DNA from: Ganoderma boninense | Lineage: Eukaryota; Basidiomycota; Agaricomycetes; Polyporales; Polyporaceae | DNA: 64,000 nucleotides | Direction of reading: 5' to 3' | Assembly (NCBI GenBank): GCA_002900995.3 | Contig: CM035304.1 | Span: 3,357,612-3,421,611 of the forward strand | In this document: positions 10,867-22,114 of the stretch, one piece after another | Layout: each line of letters starts with the position of its first letter | How positions within the stretch are numbered: the stretch's first letter is position 1 | Notes under the pieces: model-generated | Told to the model about the DNA's origin: nothing | The model's input: the letters and a program-made list of their open reading frames with translations, nothing else | Databases searched by the model: none | Program-made: the position numbers and the translations under genes

Positions 10867-13028
10867 CTACCCCCTCTTCAAGACTTGAGCTCCAGCGAAA
10901 TGTTCAAGCCAAACATGCTGGTTAAACTGCCTCTGGACTGGGCATGGGTTTGTGAGTGAGATGGGCTGTGCGGCCTCTGGGTGTGTGACATGGAACTCAT
11001 CCAACAGGTCCTTGCAATGTTTGACGTTCCGTACTGGCTCCCAGGTGGCTTCGCTAACATCGTATCCTACCCACTTCACCAAGTACTGGACATATCCATA
11101 GTAGGTCTTCGAGTCGAGTATCTTTTCGACTTCAAACTCGTCGTGGCCTTCGACTTCGATAGGGTCAGGCTTGCTTGGGTTTTGGTCAGCGATCTCGTCT
11201 TTATGGTAGGGAATAAGCTTTGAGGGATGAAAAACTGGATGAACCTTGTTCTGTGGAGGCAGCTGGAGTTTGAAGTCTGCAGGTCCTACTTGCTCGACAA
11301 TCTCGTAGGGGCCAAAGTTCTTGGCTGACAACTTGGCGGCTGACTGTTTGATCTTGAGGTCCTTTCCTTTGAGCAGTACTTTGTCTCCAACCTTGAACGG
11401 CACCTGGCTCTTGTACTGGTCGTAGTACCACTTCATCCGCTCAGTGGCCAGAGTCAGAGAGGCTTGTGCCTGTTCTCGGGCTTCTGTGCAGTTTTGGAAG
11501 ATTTCTTCAAGGGTTGGGAAGCCCAGCTCTCCTTGTACATCTGGGGCCATCTTGGGGTTGTAGCCATACTCGACGAAGAAGGGGGACAGGCTGGTAGACT
11601 CATGTGCCATGTTGTTGTACAAAAACTCTGCTGAGGTGAGGAGGGTGGCCCAGTCATTGGGTCGGTGTTCGGTAAATATCCGCAAGTATTGTTCCAACAA
11701 CTGGTTGACCCGTTCTGTCTGTCCATATGTCTGAGGGTGGTATGCTGTTGACATTGATGCCTGGATTTCCAGCTTCTTGCAAAACTCCTTGAAGAGCGTG
11801 CTCGCAAACTGTGTTCCCCTATTTGAGATGACTTGTCATGGAAGACCATGTAACTTCAGGGTGTGTTCATATACGAGCTCGGCAGCATCCGAGGCTGAGA
11901 AGTGGTCATTGCATGCAAAGAAGTGGGACCATTTTGTTAGCCGATCTACTACCACGGCAATTGCTGTGTACGTGTTGCCATTTTTGTCATAGGACTCAGG
12001 GAGTTGGGTGATGAGGTCTATGCTCCACACTTCCCATGGGCCTGCTGGGACTTTGTTTGGCTGCAAGAGGCCGTATGGGGGAACCCGTGATGCTTTGTTT
12101 TGTTAGTATGTGTTGCAGCCTTTGACGTACTTCTTGACATCAATCGTGATTCCTGGCCACCAGTAGTTGCGAGTGATGAGCTCCTGAGTCTTCCATTGGC
12201 CTAGATGTCCAGCGAGTAGTGTGTCATGGTGGAGCTTTAGTAGGTCGAGCTGCAGTTGTCTATCCTTTGGCACATAAACTTTGCCTCTACGGAGGAGCAA
12301 GCCATTCTCGAAGTTCCATTCCCGTAGCGCCTTTCCAAACTCCCGGGGACCGCTGTTGAGCAGTGACCTATAATCCTTGGTCATTGTGTCATCTTCCAGT
12401 GCCTTTTTGATCCTTTCCAACAGTTGTTCGTCGTCAACCTCTGAGGCATGCCCTGGCTGTATTGCTTTGATCACAAAAAACTCCAGTTTCAAAAGGGTTT
12501 GTCCAGCATTGTCACTGCTTACCCCCTCTTCATGATCTGGCCTCCTGGACAGAGGGTCCACACGAAGCATGGTTTTTCCAGGGTGGTGTCGCAGGTTGAA
12601 GTTGAACCGTGAAAGGAAAAGGCTCCAACGAGCTTGTCATCGAGTGAGCTTTTGAGCCTGTCGGAAGTAGGTAAGGTTGAGGTGATCGGACTAGATTTCT
12701 ACAGGGATCGGGTGTCCTTCCAAGTAGTGACGGTATTTCTCCAGTGCTCGTATAATTGCTAACAGCTCCTTGTCATAGATCTCGTAGTTGTGTTCGTGTT
12801 CATTCAATGACTTAGAATTAAGGCTGAACACGGTTACAGTTAACAGCACGGTTAATGATTAACCGAGCCGCAATTTGAACCGCAGTTATGCGAGCCGCGG
12901 TTTACTGTTAACCATGGTGCAGTTAATCACGGCTCCGGATCAAGGATATATATTAATCCTATTAACCACAGTTTATCCGCGGGTTTACAAAGCCTTATGA
13001 GGTACATATTAATACTATATTTAATGTA

Positions 13029-13103
13029 ATTGCACCAGCTGGAATCGAACCAGAGGCCTGGTTTATTGAAACAGCCGTGCTAACCACTGCACCATGGGCT
13101 CTT
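13029..13103 (-). other. tRNA-like segment with A and B boxes
   Basis: Read on the minus strand it has an A-box-like TGGTGCAGTGGTTAGCAC and a B-box-like GGTTCGATTCC at tRNA spacing. A D-stem (GTGC/GCAC) and part of a T-stem form. The acceptor stem pairs at only about three of seven positions and the anticodon stem is poor, so I do not call a functional tRNA. It is better explained as a tRNA-derived (SINE-like) piece carried by the MITE. Confidence 0.55.
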
Positions 13104-13152
13104 AACTACTTCATATACAACTATATCCATATACCAACGACCTTATTGAGTG

Positions 13153-13198
13153 TTATCTTATCTTATCTTATCTTATCTTATCTTATCTTATCTTATCT
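13153..13198. repeat. (TTATC)n pentanucleotide microsatellite
   Basis: About nine tandem copies of TTATC between the two tRNA-like segments of the MITE. Confidence 0.95.
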
Positions 13199-13239
13199 CA
13201 GTAACAATAGTACTTATTATATTAGTTGCCTAGGGCTGT

Positions 13240-13323
13240 AATGGTCAGTTGGTGTAGTGGTTAGTACACCTGGTCGAATGAATGCAAAGCCCTGAGGTCC
13301 TTGGTTCAATTCCCGGTTGGAAC
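13240..13323 (+). other. Second tRNA-like segment with A and B boxes
   Basis: It has an A-box-like TTGGTGTAGTGGTTAGTAC with a D-stem GTGT/ACAC, and a B-box-like GGTTCAATTCC. The middle is longer than in a normal tRNA and the acceptor pairing is poor. Its orientation is opposite to the one at 13029-13103. It is probably a decayed tRNA-derived unit that may still carry an internal RNA polymerase III promoter (inference). Confidence 0.5.
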
Positions 13324-15343
13324 AACACTATATTAATAACTGTTAATAAGTCCTGCGGTTAATGTATTGAACTGCGGTTTATGTATTAACTGAACTGCGG
13401 TTAATAATTAACTGCGGTGCGGTTAAGCTGCGGCTCTGGATCACGCCTTTCGGAGGGCTGTTAACTGCGGTCACGGCTCCGGATCAACTGCGGTTTGAGC
13501 CGTGTTCAGCCTTACTTAGAATAGAATGCAACAGGGTGCCAGAGGTTGTCTTCTCTAAGCTGTTCTAACACTGCTCCAGTTGTGAAGTCAGATGAGTCGG
13601 TCTCTAGCCAGAATGGTGCAGTGTCGCTAGGTATTCTCAAGATTGGAGCTGTTGTAAACGTGGTCTTGAGGGCCTGGAATGCTTGTTCTTGTGCTTCTTC
13701 CCATTGCCACGGAGAGTCTTTGCATGTTAAGACAGTTAAGGGACGGGCAATCTTGAAGAAGTCCTTGATGAACCGCTGGTAGAAGTTGGCCAGTCCTAAA
13801 AATGCCTGAACATGCTTGACCTTGGTTGGGGTTAGCCAGTTCTTAACACCTTTGACCTTTGTGGGATCCATTGTGATCAAATCCTTGGAGATAATCAGGC
13901 CTAGGAACTCGACTGACGGCTGCTCAAACTTGCACTTTTCTGGCTTGACAAAGAGGTCATTAGCTCGTAGCTTTTGTAGTACTTGTTCTGTGAGCTGCCG
14001 GTGTAGTGTGAGGTCGTCCGTTAAGATGAGGATGTCATCAATGTAGACTACAACGTGTCATGTGGCAATTTCCTCCTTGAGTACTTCGCTCATCATAGCT
14101 TGGAAGGTGCTTGGTGCATTGCAGAGGCCGAACGTCATTACCGTTGGCTTGTACAGTCCACGGTGGGTAATAAATGCTGCTTTCTCTTCATCACCCTCCT
14201 GTATACGGACATTGCTGTATCCCCATCTCAGGTCTAAGGAGGTGAAGATTGACGACTGAGAGAGCCGGTCGATCAAGTCCAGTATCCATAGTATGGGAAA
14301 CTTGTCCTTCTTGGTAGCAGCATTAAGGGCACGATAGTCCTGTACTAGCCGTAAACTCCCGTCCTTCTTCTTGACAAAGAAAACTGGTGCTGCAGCAGGG
14401 CTCTTGGAACGTTGGATGTATCCCTTGCTTTCCTGCTCATTGATCCAACCATCCAGCGAGTTTCGTTCCTGGGGGTTTAACAGGTAAAGCTTGGCTGGCT
14501 TAGGCAATGTTGCACCTTCTGCTAACTCGATTGGATGGTCATAAGGCTTGCGTGTTGGCATCCGTTCCGACGCTGTCTTGGAAAAGACGTTACTATACTG
14601 GTGGTAATGTGTGGAGACATGACTAGACCAGTATCCCTTGTCTTGTTGTCCCAGTGTTTCTTCCTTCTTCTCTTCGACACGTGCTCACAGTATCCTGGCA
14701 TCAGGGTCATCCGAGAACTTCATCCAGTGCACAAACTGGTCAGCATCATCCCAGGGCTCTGGTTCGAGCTGACCATAGCTGTCTCGTGCAAACTCCTCTA
14801 AGCGGGGCTCGTCTATGGCTTGGACCTCTTCTTCCTGTGTCAGCAGCTCCTTGGGGTGGCATGCAGCTGGGCATCGTGTAAAGTTGACTTGTCCATTCTT
14901 CCAATCAATTTCAGGGTTGTGCTCTCTTAAGAAGGTCATCCCAATGATGAGGTCTCGATTCCCAATGTCGGTAACCAAGAATGACTGCCAACTGGTGTGT
15001 TTCCCAATGGTGACCATGCATTGTGTGTAGTGCGTGATAAGGCCCTTCTTGTTTTCCATTGCATCCACGTTGAATACTCGTATGTCCCTGGAAAGCCGCC
15101 GCAATTCTAAACCATGTTCCTGAACAAACCGATAGTGTGCAAAACTAGAGTAGGCTCCGCAGTCTACTAGGGCCTCTGTCTGGATTTCACGTTTGCCTTG
15201 CTTGATGGTGAGTCCTAGATCTAACGATTGCTTTTGCCTGCGAGATGAGGCAAGGTATATATAACATGATCTAGGTACAAAAGACTCCTCTAAGTGGCTT
15301 ACGTTACTACTACATATAGACTGGATGTTACGACCAGACTTCG

Positions 15344-16501
15344 TCACATCCGCTGGAGAAAATCCTGCTCGTCAACCTTGACGATCTGTGCGGTAGTCTC
15401 CTGCTTGGGGGCCTTGTTCTTCTTCTTAAACTCCTTGAGCGCATTGATGACAAACTCCATTCGGTCTTGATCTTGACTGTCTTCGCCCATAGCGTGTACC
15501 CGAGGGCCTGGTGTTGTCCCTTTTGCCTTTGTCGCATCTGGGAGCTTGTAGTACCCTTTGTATACCAGGTTTTGACATTTGACACCAGTCTTGAAGGGAT
15601 GCCGACCACAGCAGAAACAGAGCTTCTTGGCGAGCCATTCCTCCTGCTCCTTGGAGAGCTTTTCCGGTTTGCGTACAGTGTCAATGTCCATTGCGTTTGG
15701 GTCTCGGGCAGGTCTTGACAATGTTGGCTGACGGAACCTTTCTCCTCGGTAGTTCATCTCGATCCCTAGTGCCCAGTCTAAGAAGTCTTCCCACTGGACT
15801 GGAACCGTGAGCGGCGACAAGGAGCGGTGGGTGGTCATGGTTGTAAACAAGTCTCCCTTGCACTGAGACTCGATCCGTCGGATAAGTTCTACATCGGAGT
15901 AGCCAGACTTGATAGCAAAACGGCAGAAGTTTTCTGCGAACAGGGCCAATGATGAGTGAGACTTCCTGCAGTGGTCCTCCAGTGACTGTTGGGCCGACTT
16001 TTCGGGGGCTAGTTCTCAGTATCCACTCCGGAGTCGGTTCACAAAGTTGTCCCATGTACCAAGTGGGACTCCTTCAGCCGCTTTCTGGGCATAGTCATCC
16101 ATGTAGGACTGAGCTCCTCCTTCTAAGAATAGTAGAGCTGTAGTGATCTTGTCGTCCTCTGATGTGATGTTTTGGTACCTAAACCAAATGCTGAGTTTTT
16201 GGAACCATTGTTCGACTGTCAGGTCCTGTGTCTTGCCTTTAAACTTTGGTGGATCCGCGATCTTGGGCTGACTGGGGGTGTGCGCAGGTGTACCTTGAGA
16301 GCGTGTACCAATAGGGTGAGAGGCCAGCGAGTTAACTTGTGCTTGGAGCTGCTTGATAGCATTGACGAGAGTCCCGTGGTTTTGGTTAAGAACATCTCCA
16401 TCTGCCTTGAGCGCAACCAGTTCAGCCTTGAGCCTCTCGTTTTCGTCCTCCAGGTCCTTGCATCGAGAGCGGAGGTCATCCATGTCATCCGTGTATGTCA
16501 T
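15344..16501 (-). pseudogene. gag: Element A gag
   Basis: The likely start is the Met at 16499-16501 (MTYTDDMDDLRSRCKDLEDE). The N-terminal part is a coiled coil (DLEDENERLKAELVALKADG). The middle has the retrotransposon capsid signature (WFQKLSIWFRYQN, then ALLFLEGGAQSYMDDYAQK). A cysteine-rich, atypical zinc-knuckle-like segment (LCFCCGRHPF) lies near the end. A single in-frame TGA at 16016-16018 (after RLRSGY) splits it; both halves are in the same frame. Pol begins in another frame and overlaps the gag end, so a programmed frameshift would normally join them (family knowledge). Confidence 0.85.
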
Positions 16502-16649
16502 GTTGCTAACTTTCTTATTTATGAGGATCTTGAGCCTGTCGATCTTGGTAGCTTTTCGGAAATTGGTGCCTAGCTCTGTTTCAACCACTCTAGAGTACCC
16601 TCTAACCACTCCTCCCCCCATATCTCTCTCAGTTCTTGGCCAAATCACA

Positions 16650-17960
16650 TGATCTAAAATGTGTTGGAAAGCGGTAATTGACCTCTATCCAATGGTGATA
16701 TCTGATCTCTATGGTATTTTCCTGATCTAATACAATAGGGGTATTAGTGTGCAAACACTGATAAGAATACCATAAGGGATCCCATGCTCTGATAAGGAAA
16801 ATGAGAGATGATCTCAATAGTGGTATAGTACAAAAATATAGAACAAAAGAGATCCTGGCATTTGGTGAAGGTGGTAGGAAGATATAGTAGAAACAGTATG
16901 CAAGTATTGTGCTATGGCAGAAATAGAATATCGGAAGGAGTAGGGCTGTTCACAAGCTGCAAGTTGGTAAATATATGCCTGGTTTATAGTACAATATGTA
17001 TATAAAGTTTCAAGGCAATTGGACAATGGGGGGCTGTGGTATAAGAGGATCAATGTGGGGAGTGGGAGGAGGAGGGGGTCAGTAAAAGTGCATAGATTGG
17101 GGTGTATAATATATCGTTAGAAAGCCCTAAATCAGGCCTTTCTAACGGTATAAAGGGCTTGGTGATAGCCCTACTAGCCCCTAAGATATTGGCCTACAAA
17201 GTGCCTAGGGGCTGAATAGTGCAGGCCCCCTATAAATAGTAATAGGCACTGCTGCTACAAACAAACCACATACACAATATACCACTAGTAGTACCTGCTA
17301 TATGCAAAAACAACGAAGGGGATTGCCCAAGAAATGCCTAAGATACAGCACCCTCTCCTCCCTACTACTGTATAGGCCATATAAACAATTGTAGTAGGTG
17401 TATTGCTATGTTGTTTGGTCTATTAGATGCTCCCTATCTATATGTACATACTGCAAAAAGAATCAAGTCAATAGCTGCAGTATTGAGCCTACAATGGACC
17501 TAGGAGGTACACCCTACCTGCTTCCTGCTCCCACCTACCATATTAGGCACTGCAAAATTGCAAAAAAGTGCTCAAAAGTGCCCATTATATCAGCATGTAT
17601 TAACAATGTCAACCCCATTCACAATCTAAGCCTTTTTTACAACATATACAACAATTACAACTTGTATTGATTGTACAATCTACACAGCATTCACAATTCT
17701 AGTAGATTGTACAACTGTAGCCCATATTACAATCTGTAACACAGCTATTACAATATTCACAATAGTATAATTGGGCTAATCTATATACAATCTACAGTAT
17801 TGTACAATTGATCCATCATTAAATACAACAGCTGTTATACATTGTATTACAATGTCTGTACAATTCCCTGGTACTCTTGTATAATACAATCTAGTGACCA
17901 CCAAATACACCACAGTTGCACCAAGTACCTGGTATATTGTATTACAATCATGGATACTAC
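16650..17960. other. AT-rich repeat-like region
   Basis: No gene is recognised. A hairpin CGTTAGAAAG...CTTTCTAACG lies at 17115-17147, and the motif TTAGAAAGC followed by its complement GCTTTCTAA also occurs in both giant palindromes. The stretch 17640-17960 repeats 'acaatct' and 'ttgtaca' motifs. It may be one arm or a decayed relative of the palindromic elements. It stands where the 5' LTR of element A should be. Confidence 0.45.
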
Positions 17961-18136
17961 ATGTGTGATTGAAGTCGATTTTGATGTCCAAATGGGCTGG
18001 AATTTGACAAAAGAAATAGTAGAGTATTTGAATGATGGATTAAAAAAACCATTGAAGAAACATAATGGCCGGGATCAACAGAGTGCCTTCGCATAACCAA
18101 GTGGCATGGTTGACATGCATAGAATTATTGTCATCC

Positions 18137-19745
18137 CTATATAGATTGAACATCACAGCGTAAAACGACGGCCGACGCAGGTACACACCTAGGAAGTATT
18201 ATTTCGGGTGCTAGAGGAAATTCACTGTTATTTGGCAGTGCTGCATATGCCAGACGAGATGTCCCTTCTAGGATGGGAGCAGATGGGTAGCATACAACCG
18301 TAAAATGATGTGACCAAGGCTTTGGGACAAAACCTGGCTTGGCAGTGGGAGCATACCTGCCATGTTGGTGCAAACCGCAGAAGTTTACAACTATAAACTC
18401 CTGCAATTCTATGAACGAAACATATTAAATAATGATAAATGAAACAGATGCAATTACGCACCCACTGCCACGCCAAGATCACATACCACAAACCAACCCC
18501 AATCCTCCGTTTCAGGGTTGATGTCGCTGTCGGTTATCATGCTAGTAGTACCACCTGCCGCATCGTGGATGTCGAAGTGCTTTCCGCCGACCTTACCCAG
18601 TTCTTCAGATATCTTATCACCTAGAAGAGTGAACATATTTAGCATAAGTTGATGTGGGCCAATAATAAAACACCCACCTGCATGGCCAGCAGGCTGTGTA
18701 GATACAATATTTAATTGCATAAATGGAAAAGCAGAGTTTTGCTCAGAGCCCACTCTAGGCATATTGAGCAAGTTCGCTTGTTCATCGAGCTGCTCCTTCA
18801 TCTGGAGAGGTGCAGCTGCCAGGGAACACATGGCGACATCAGTGGCAGCCTGAAAACAAGTCAGATATGTCACACAAGAGCTAACAGACAACACACCACA
18901 ACCGTCTCTGCCCGCAATTTGTTATGGGCGGTAATATTGTCCTGAAACTTTGTCCCTATGCAAGGCCCGCTGAGTTTCCGCATCTGCTCGTAGGACATTG
19001 TGTGTGGATATGCCCAATTGTTTTTGTCTAGGCTGTTCGCAAGTGAGGACTGTTTGTAGTGGACACCTTTGCAAGTATATACCCCATTGACTTTGCGAGG
19101 CTTATTAGGAGTACGTTCTGCTGCGGGACCCAAATCTGCATCACGAGCACGTCAGAACCTCTCGACAACCCAGTCAGGTATATTGTGCCTAGGGACAGAT
19201 TTGTAATGGTGTTAATAAACATAGTACCAAGGAACTTACTTGCTAATAGCCCACAGCTGCAATACATTGTCCATGGGATTATGAGTGCCATTTATATTGC
19301 ATGCGAAGATAGATATACCAGTATGGCTCAAGAATTAGGTAGCCTATCAATCAAGCCAGAGGCTGACATTGAGGATTGTAGGTGGAGAGAGATATAACAG
19401 AAACCACGTACCTGTAGACTGCATACCCTTCCTAGAGCCTTCTGGGATTTCCACCAAGTTGAGATAAGATCAGAGTGCACCCATCAGGTTCTCGTCCATA
19501 TCTTGCCAAAATATCAAGCATCTATCCACTCGAGCATCGGCTGGGATAGAGGGGTGGCGGTCGATTTGCCAGAAAGTGGGCATGCAATCATCTCTGTTGG
19601 GCAGATCGACTCTTGTAGCACCAGGAACGGGTATGTCCGGATACACCTCGCTTGCTGAATACATAATTAGCAAATCCAATGGAACAAATGCATGAAGAAG
19701 ATACGAACCGCATGACTTAGTACGACCTGGATTCGAAGACATGAT
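18137..19745 (-). CDS. Putative 2OG-Fe(II) oxygenase-like protein
   Basis: This is a multi-exon gene on the minus strand, tentatively starting at MSSNPGRTKS (about 19743). Later exons encode NKPRKVNGVYTCKGVHY...LSGPCIGTKFQDNITAHNKL (about 18905-19135), then AATDVAMCSLAAAPLQ...NSAFPFMQLNIVSTQP (about 18685-18850), then KVGGKHFDIHDAAGG (about 18470-18620), then VVNFCGLHQHGRYAPT (about 18137-18400). The HFDIHD H-x-D pair followed about 55 residues later by GLHQHG fits the metal-binding triad of cupin-type 2OG oxygenases in agaricomycetes. Introns have GT/AG ends. The assignment rests on this spacing and on recalled family resemblance, so a conserved hypothetical protein is the cautious alternative. 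The exons around 19150-19480 are unresolved and contain stops, so the 5' half may be broken. Confidence 0.45.
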
Positions 19746-19910
19746 AGAGATGTTAAGCAGTACGGCAGTGAGTTCACAATGCACAATGTTGGAGGGCAGG
19801 TGTATGTCCACTGGGGGAGCATGTTCCAATAGAGGAGGATGATTACAAATACAAATGCAACAACGTCATGCAGCGAATGCCTGTAGCAGCTGAGCAGCAC
19901 AAGGGGCACA

Positions 19911-20345
19911 AGGTACTAATGGAGGGTGCATGTGAATACCGGTCATTATCTGCAGGATTATGACGGGCGATCAATTATTACTTATCCACCTGCTTGAGCT
20001 CGAGACCGGTCCATGCAGATAGGGGGTGTATGTCAAAACTGGTCGTCGTACGTCATAATCCTGTGGACGACGACTAGTTTCAACATACACACTATTATTA
20101 CTAATGCCTGTAAGGTACTAATAGGGGGTGCATGTGAATACCGGTCATTATCTGCAGGATTATGATGTGCGATGACCTTTTTTGATATACATACAATTAT
20201 TACTTATCCTCCTGCATGAGCTCAAGACCGGTCCACACAGATAGAGAGTGCATGTTGAAACTAATCATTGTCCACTGGATTATGATGTATGACGACCAGT
20301 TTCGACATACACACTATCATTACTCATCCTTGAGACCAAGCACAA
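19911..20345. repeat. Tandem short foldback repeats
   Basis: Two direct copies of a roughly 200-bp unit begin 'aaggtactaat(a)gg' at 19911 and 20112, with a partial third. Each contains TGCATGTGAATACCGGTC and a hairpin. The clearest (20028-20095) pairs GTATGTCAAAACTGGTCGTC with its complement at 17 of 20 positions. This is noncoding, perhaps a tandem cluster of tiny MITEs. Confidence 0.65.
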
Positions 20346-20386
20346 GACCGTACCATGCATACATGACAGAACATCACACCCCTTAC

Positions 20387-20917
20387 TAAGGCTGAACATA
20401 GGTCAACCTATGGTTGATTGGGATCTGAACCTGTGAGTTTGGCCACTTTCAGAGGCTTGATTGGGATCCACACAAATCCAATCAACTTTTCACCTACAAC
20501 CCACAGGTGGCAAACCTATAAGTTACAGGCCAAATCATTGATTTGATTTGAATACCAAATATAGTATTATTTCAGCTACTGTTGAAGATTTTGACTTGGT
20601 ATTGAGTGTTACTAGTGTTTTTCATGCTAGAAATATGCTCATATATGCAGTATTAAGCTATACAAGGACAATTCATGATCTACAACCTTCAATTTATGCC
20701 ATCTTTGGCTGTTAAAGTGTGAGTCAACCTGCAAGTGACCCATACCCAAACTTACAGATCTAGGTCACCTCTTTGCAGATGCTTGATTCAGATTTGGGGC
20801 TGATTTATAGTACAAGTACTTACAACGTAGTTAAACCTATAGATTACAACCTATGGGTGAATATCCAGGTTCAAGCCAGGTTGAACTGCGCAAAACTCAG
20901 ACCTATGTTCAGCCTTA
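20387..20917. mobile_element. MITE, TAAGGCTGAAC family, copy 2
   Basis: The 531-bp element has termini TAAGGCTGAACATAGGT / ACCTATGTTCAGCCTTA and a perfect 8-bp target duplication CCCCTTAC (20379-20386, 20918-20925). It is homologous along its length to 6786-7306. The 8-bp duplication suggests mobilisation by a hAT-type transposase supplied from elsewhere. No coding capacity. Confidence 0.93.
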
Positions 20918-20925
20918 CCCCTTAC

Positions 20926-22114
20926 ACAATGGTCACCAGATCGTCAATAGCACAAGACCAACCTTAGGGCATCCTCCGCTGATCAGTGTGTATCCTGTCC
21001 GACTGCTTGACGTGCCAATCCGATGATAAACGATCAACCACCAAATAAATAAAAATCTGCAAAACAAGTTATGTACATCAAAAGATATTTAACGTGTACA
21101 GAAAGACTGAGCCACTAATAAATGAGTACGTGTGTACCCTGATTACAGCAACCATAATTCAATGAAGATAAACAAGATGTTCACCGAATGAGCGTTCGTA
21201 GATCATCTTGCCAGTAGGGTGCAAGCATTCCACACCCACTTGCAAGGGTTAATCAAATTACCCAGGCCAGAACTGCAGTTAATTGAAAAGGAAACGGAAT
21301 AGGCTAGACTGGGTCAGAACTGTGGTCTGCAAGTGGAGAATGTAAGAGGCCAACCTGAAAACATAAACAAGTTAGTAACGCAATGCAACCGCTTGAAACA
21401 ACAGGCGCTGTGTTCCAGCACGTCACCAAACAAGAGACTTGTCGAGAGGAAGGAAGATTGTATTGACCCGAGGAGGGGAAATCAGAGGAGGAAGACAGCG
21501 GGCATTGAGCCGTGGATGATGGTGGGAGGAAGGAGGGAGCATACAGTAGGGAGAAGAGGGTTATTGAAATTTCATTGAAGTCCGAAGTGCTCACGAGCAC
21601 AGCCACTGGAACCAAACAAACAACAAGAGGCGGCAATGCTCATCGGTTTGTCCTCACCAGGTCCACCCACCACACAACATCCACCTTGCTCACTGCGGTT
21701 CTGACCCGGTGAAGTACCAACCCAACATATCATCTACCACCAGTCTCACCGCTCGTCACTCGTCGCTTTAGCTTACCCACCATGCTCGCTCTTGAGCTGA
21801 ATTATATGCTCAAGACAGCCCTGCATCACAATCCCCCCATCGTACTGTTGGGGATCCATGGACATCAGGTACATGCTACAAGGAAATGAGGCCAAGTGCC
21901 TCCCTCCTCATTATCAACTAATATCCTCTCGTCGTCAGATACAGCGTCCTGCTCTGGACCTGTTTCTTTTGGCCTAACAAACTAAAGGTACATCATGAGA
22001 GTTGTCCATCTCATCTATGCCCTGTGTATCGAGTATGAGTTGGATTGCCCAATGTTGCCAATGGGATGTGATCGCTACCTCAGCATTTTGTAAGTATCAT
22101 ATGGTTGAGGACGC
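20926..22114. other. Intergenic region, no gene recognised
   Basis: Short frames on both strands (about 21304-21636 and 21333-21578) overlap one another and show no motif. Nothing here can be named. Confidence 0.5.

Larger units (their letters stand above)
12819..13514. mobile_element. MITE, TAAGGCTGAAC termini, with tRNA-like interior
   Basis: The 696-bp element has perfect 15-bp terminal inverted repeats (TAAGGCTGAACACGG / CCGTGTTCAGCCTTA) and a perfect 8-bp target duplication CTTAGAAT (12811-12818, 13515-13522), as hAT-superfamily elements make. The subterminal zones repeat CTGCGGTTAA and GGCTCCGGATCA. The interior is unlike the other two elements with this terminus. It holds two tRNA-like segments in opposite orientation and a (TTATC)n run. 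There is no open frame for a transposase. Confidence 0.92.
10867..15347 (-). pseudogene. pol: Element A pol polyprotein (PR-RT-RH-IN-chromodomain)
   Basis: One reading frame runs from 15347 to the TAG next to the polypurine tract, interrupted by the MITE at 12819-13514 and by stops at 14685, 14058, 12691, 12637, 12103 and 11836. The protease shows LVDCGAYSSF (Cys in place of the usual Ser/Thr of the D-S/T-G-A site) and LIIGMTFLREHNPEIDW. RT shows SLDLRWGYSNVRI and the YIDD catalytic box (just after 14058). RNase H shows FWLETDSSDFTTGAVL. Integrase shows an H2C2-type region (KLHHDTLLAGHLGQWKTQ) and STAYHPQTYGQTERVNQ. The C-terminus has a GPYEIVEQVG motif and a chromodomain (FEVEKILDSK, YLVKWVGYDVSEATWEP). 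The MITE plus its duplicated target (704 bp) is the only length change, and subtracting it restores the frame. All stops are TGA, TAG or TAA where CGA, CAG or CAA would fit. Confidence 0.9.
10431..16501 (-). mobile_element. Chromodomain Ty3/gypsy element A, 5' truncated
   Basis: The order on the minus strand is gag, protease, reverse transcriptase, RNase H, integrase, chromodomain, polypurine tract, 3' LTR, which is the Ty3/gypsy chromovirus order. A 696-bp MITE sits in RNase H. The 5' LTR and primer-binding site are not found: upstream of gag (above 16650) is unrelated AT-rich DNA. The coding region is decayed only by seven in-frame stops. The element sits inside the 3' end of element B. Confidence 0.9.

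Noticed and set aside
13153..13198. CRISPR-like or satellite array
   Set aside because: Simple (TTATC)n microsatellite.
13029..13323. Two tRNA genes
   Set aside because: A and B boxes are good, but acceptor and anticodon stems do not form properly, and both are inside a MITE; kept only as tRNA-like.
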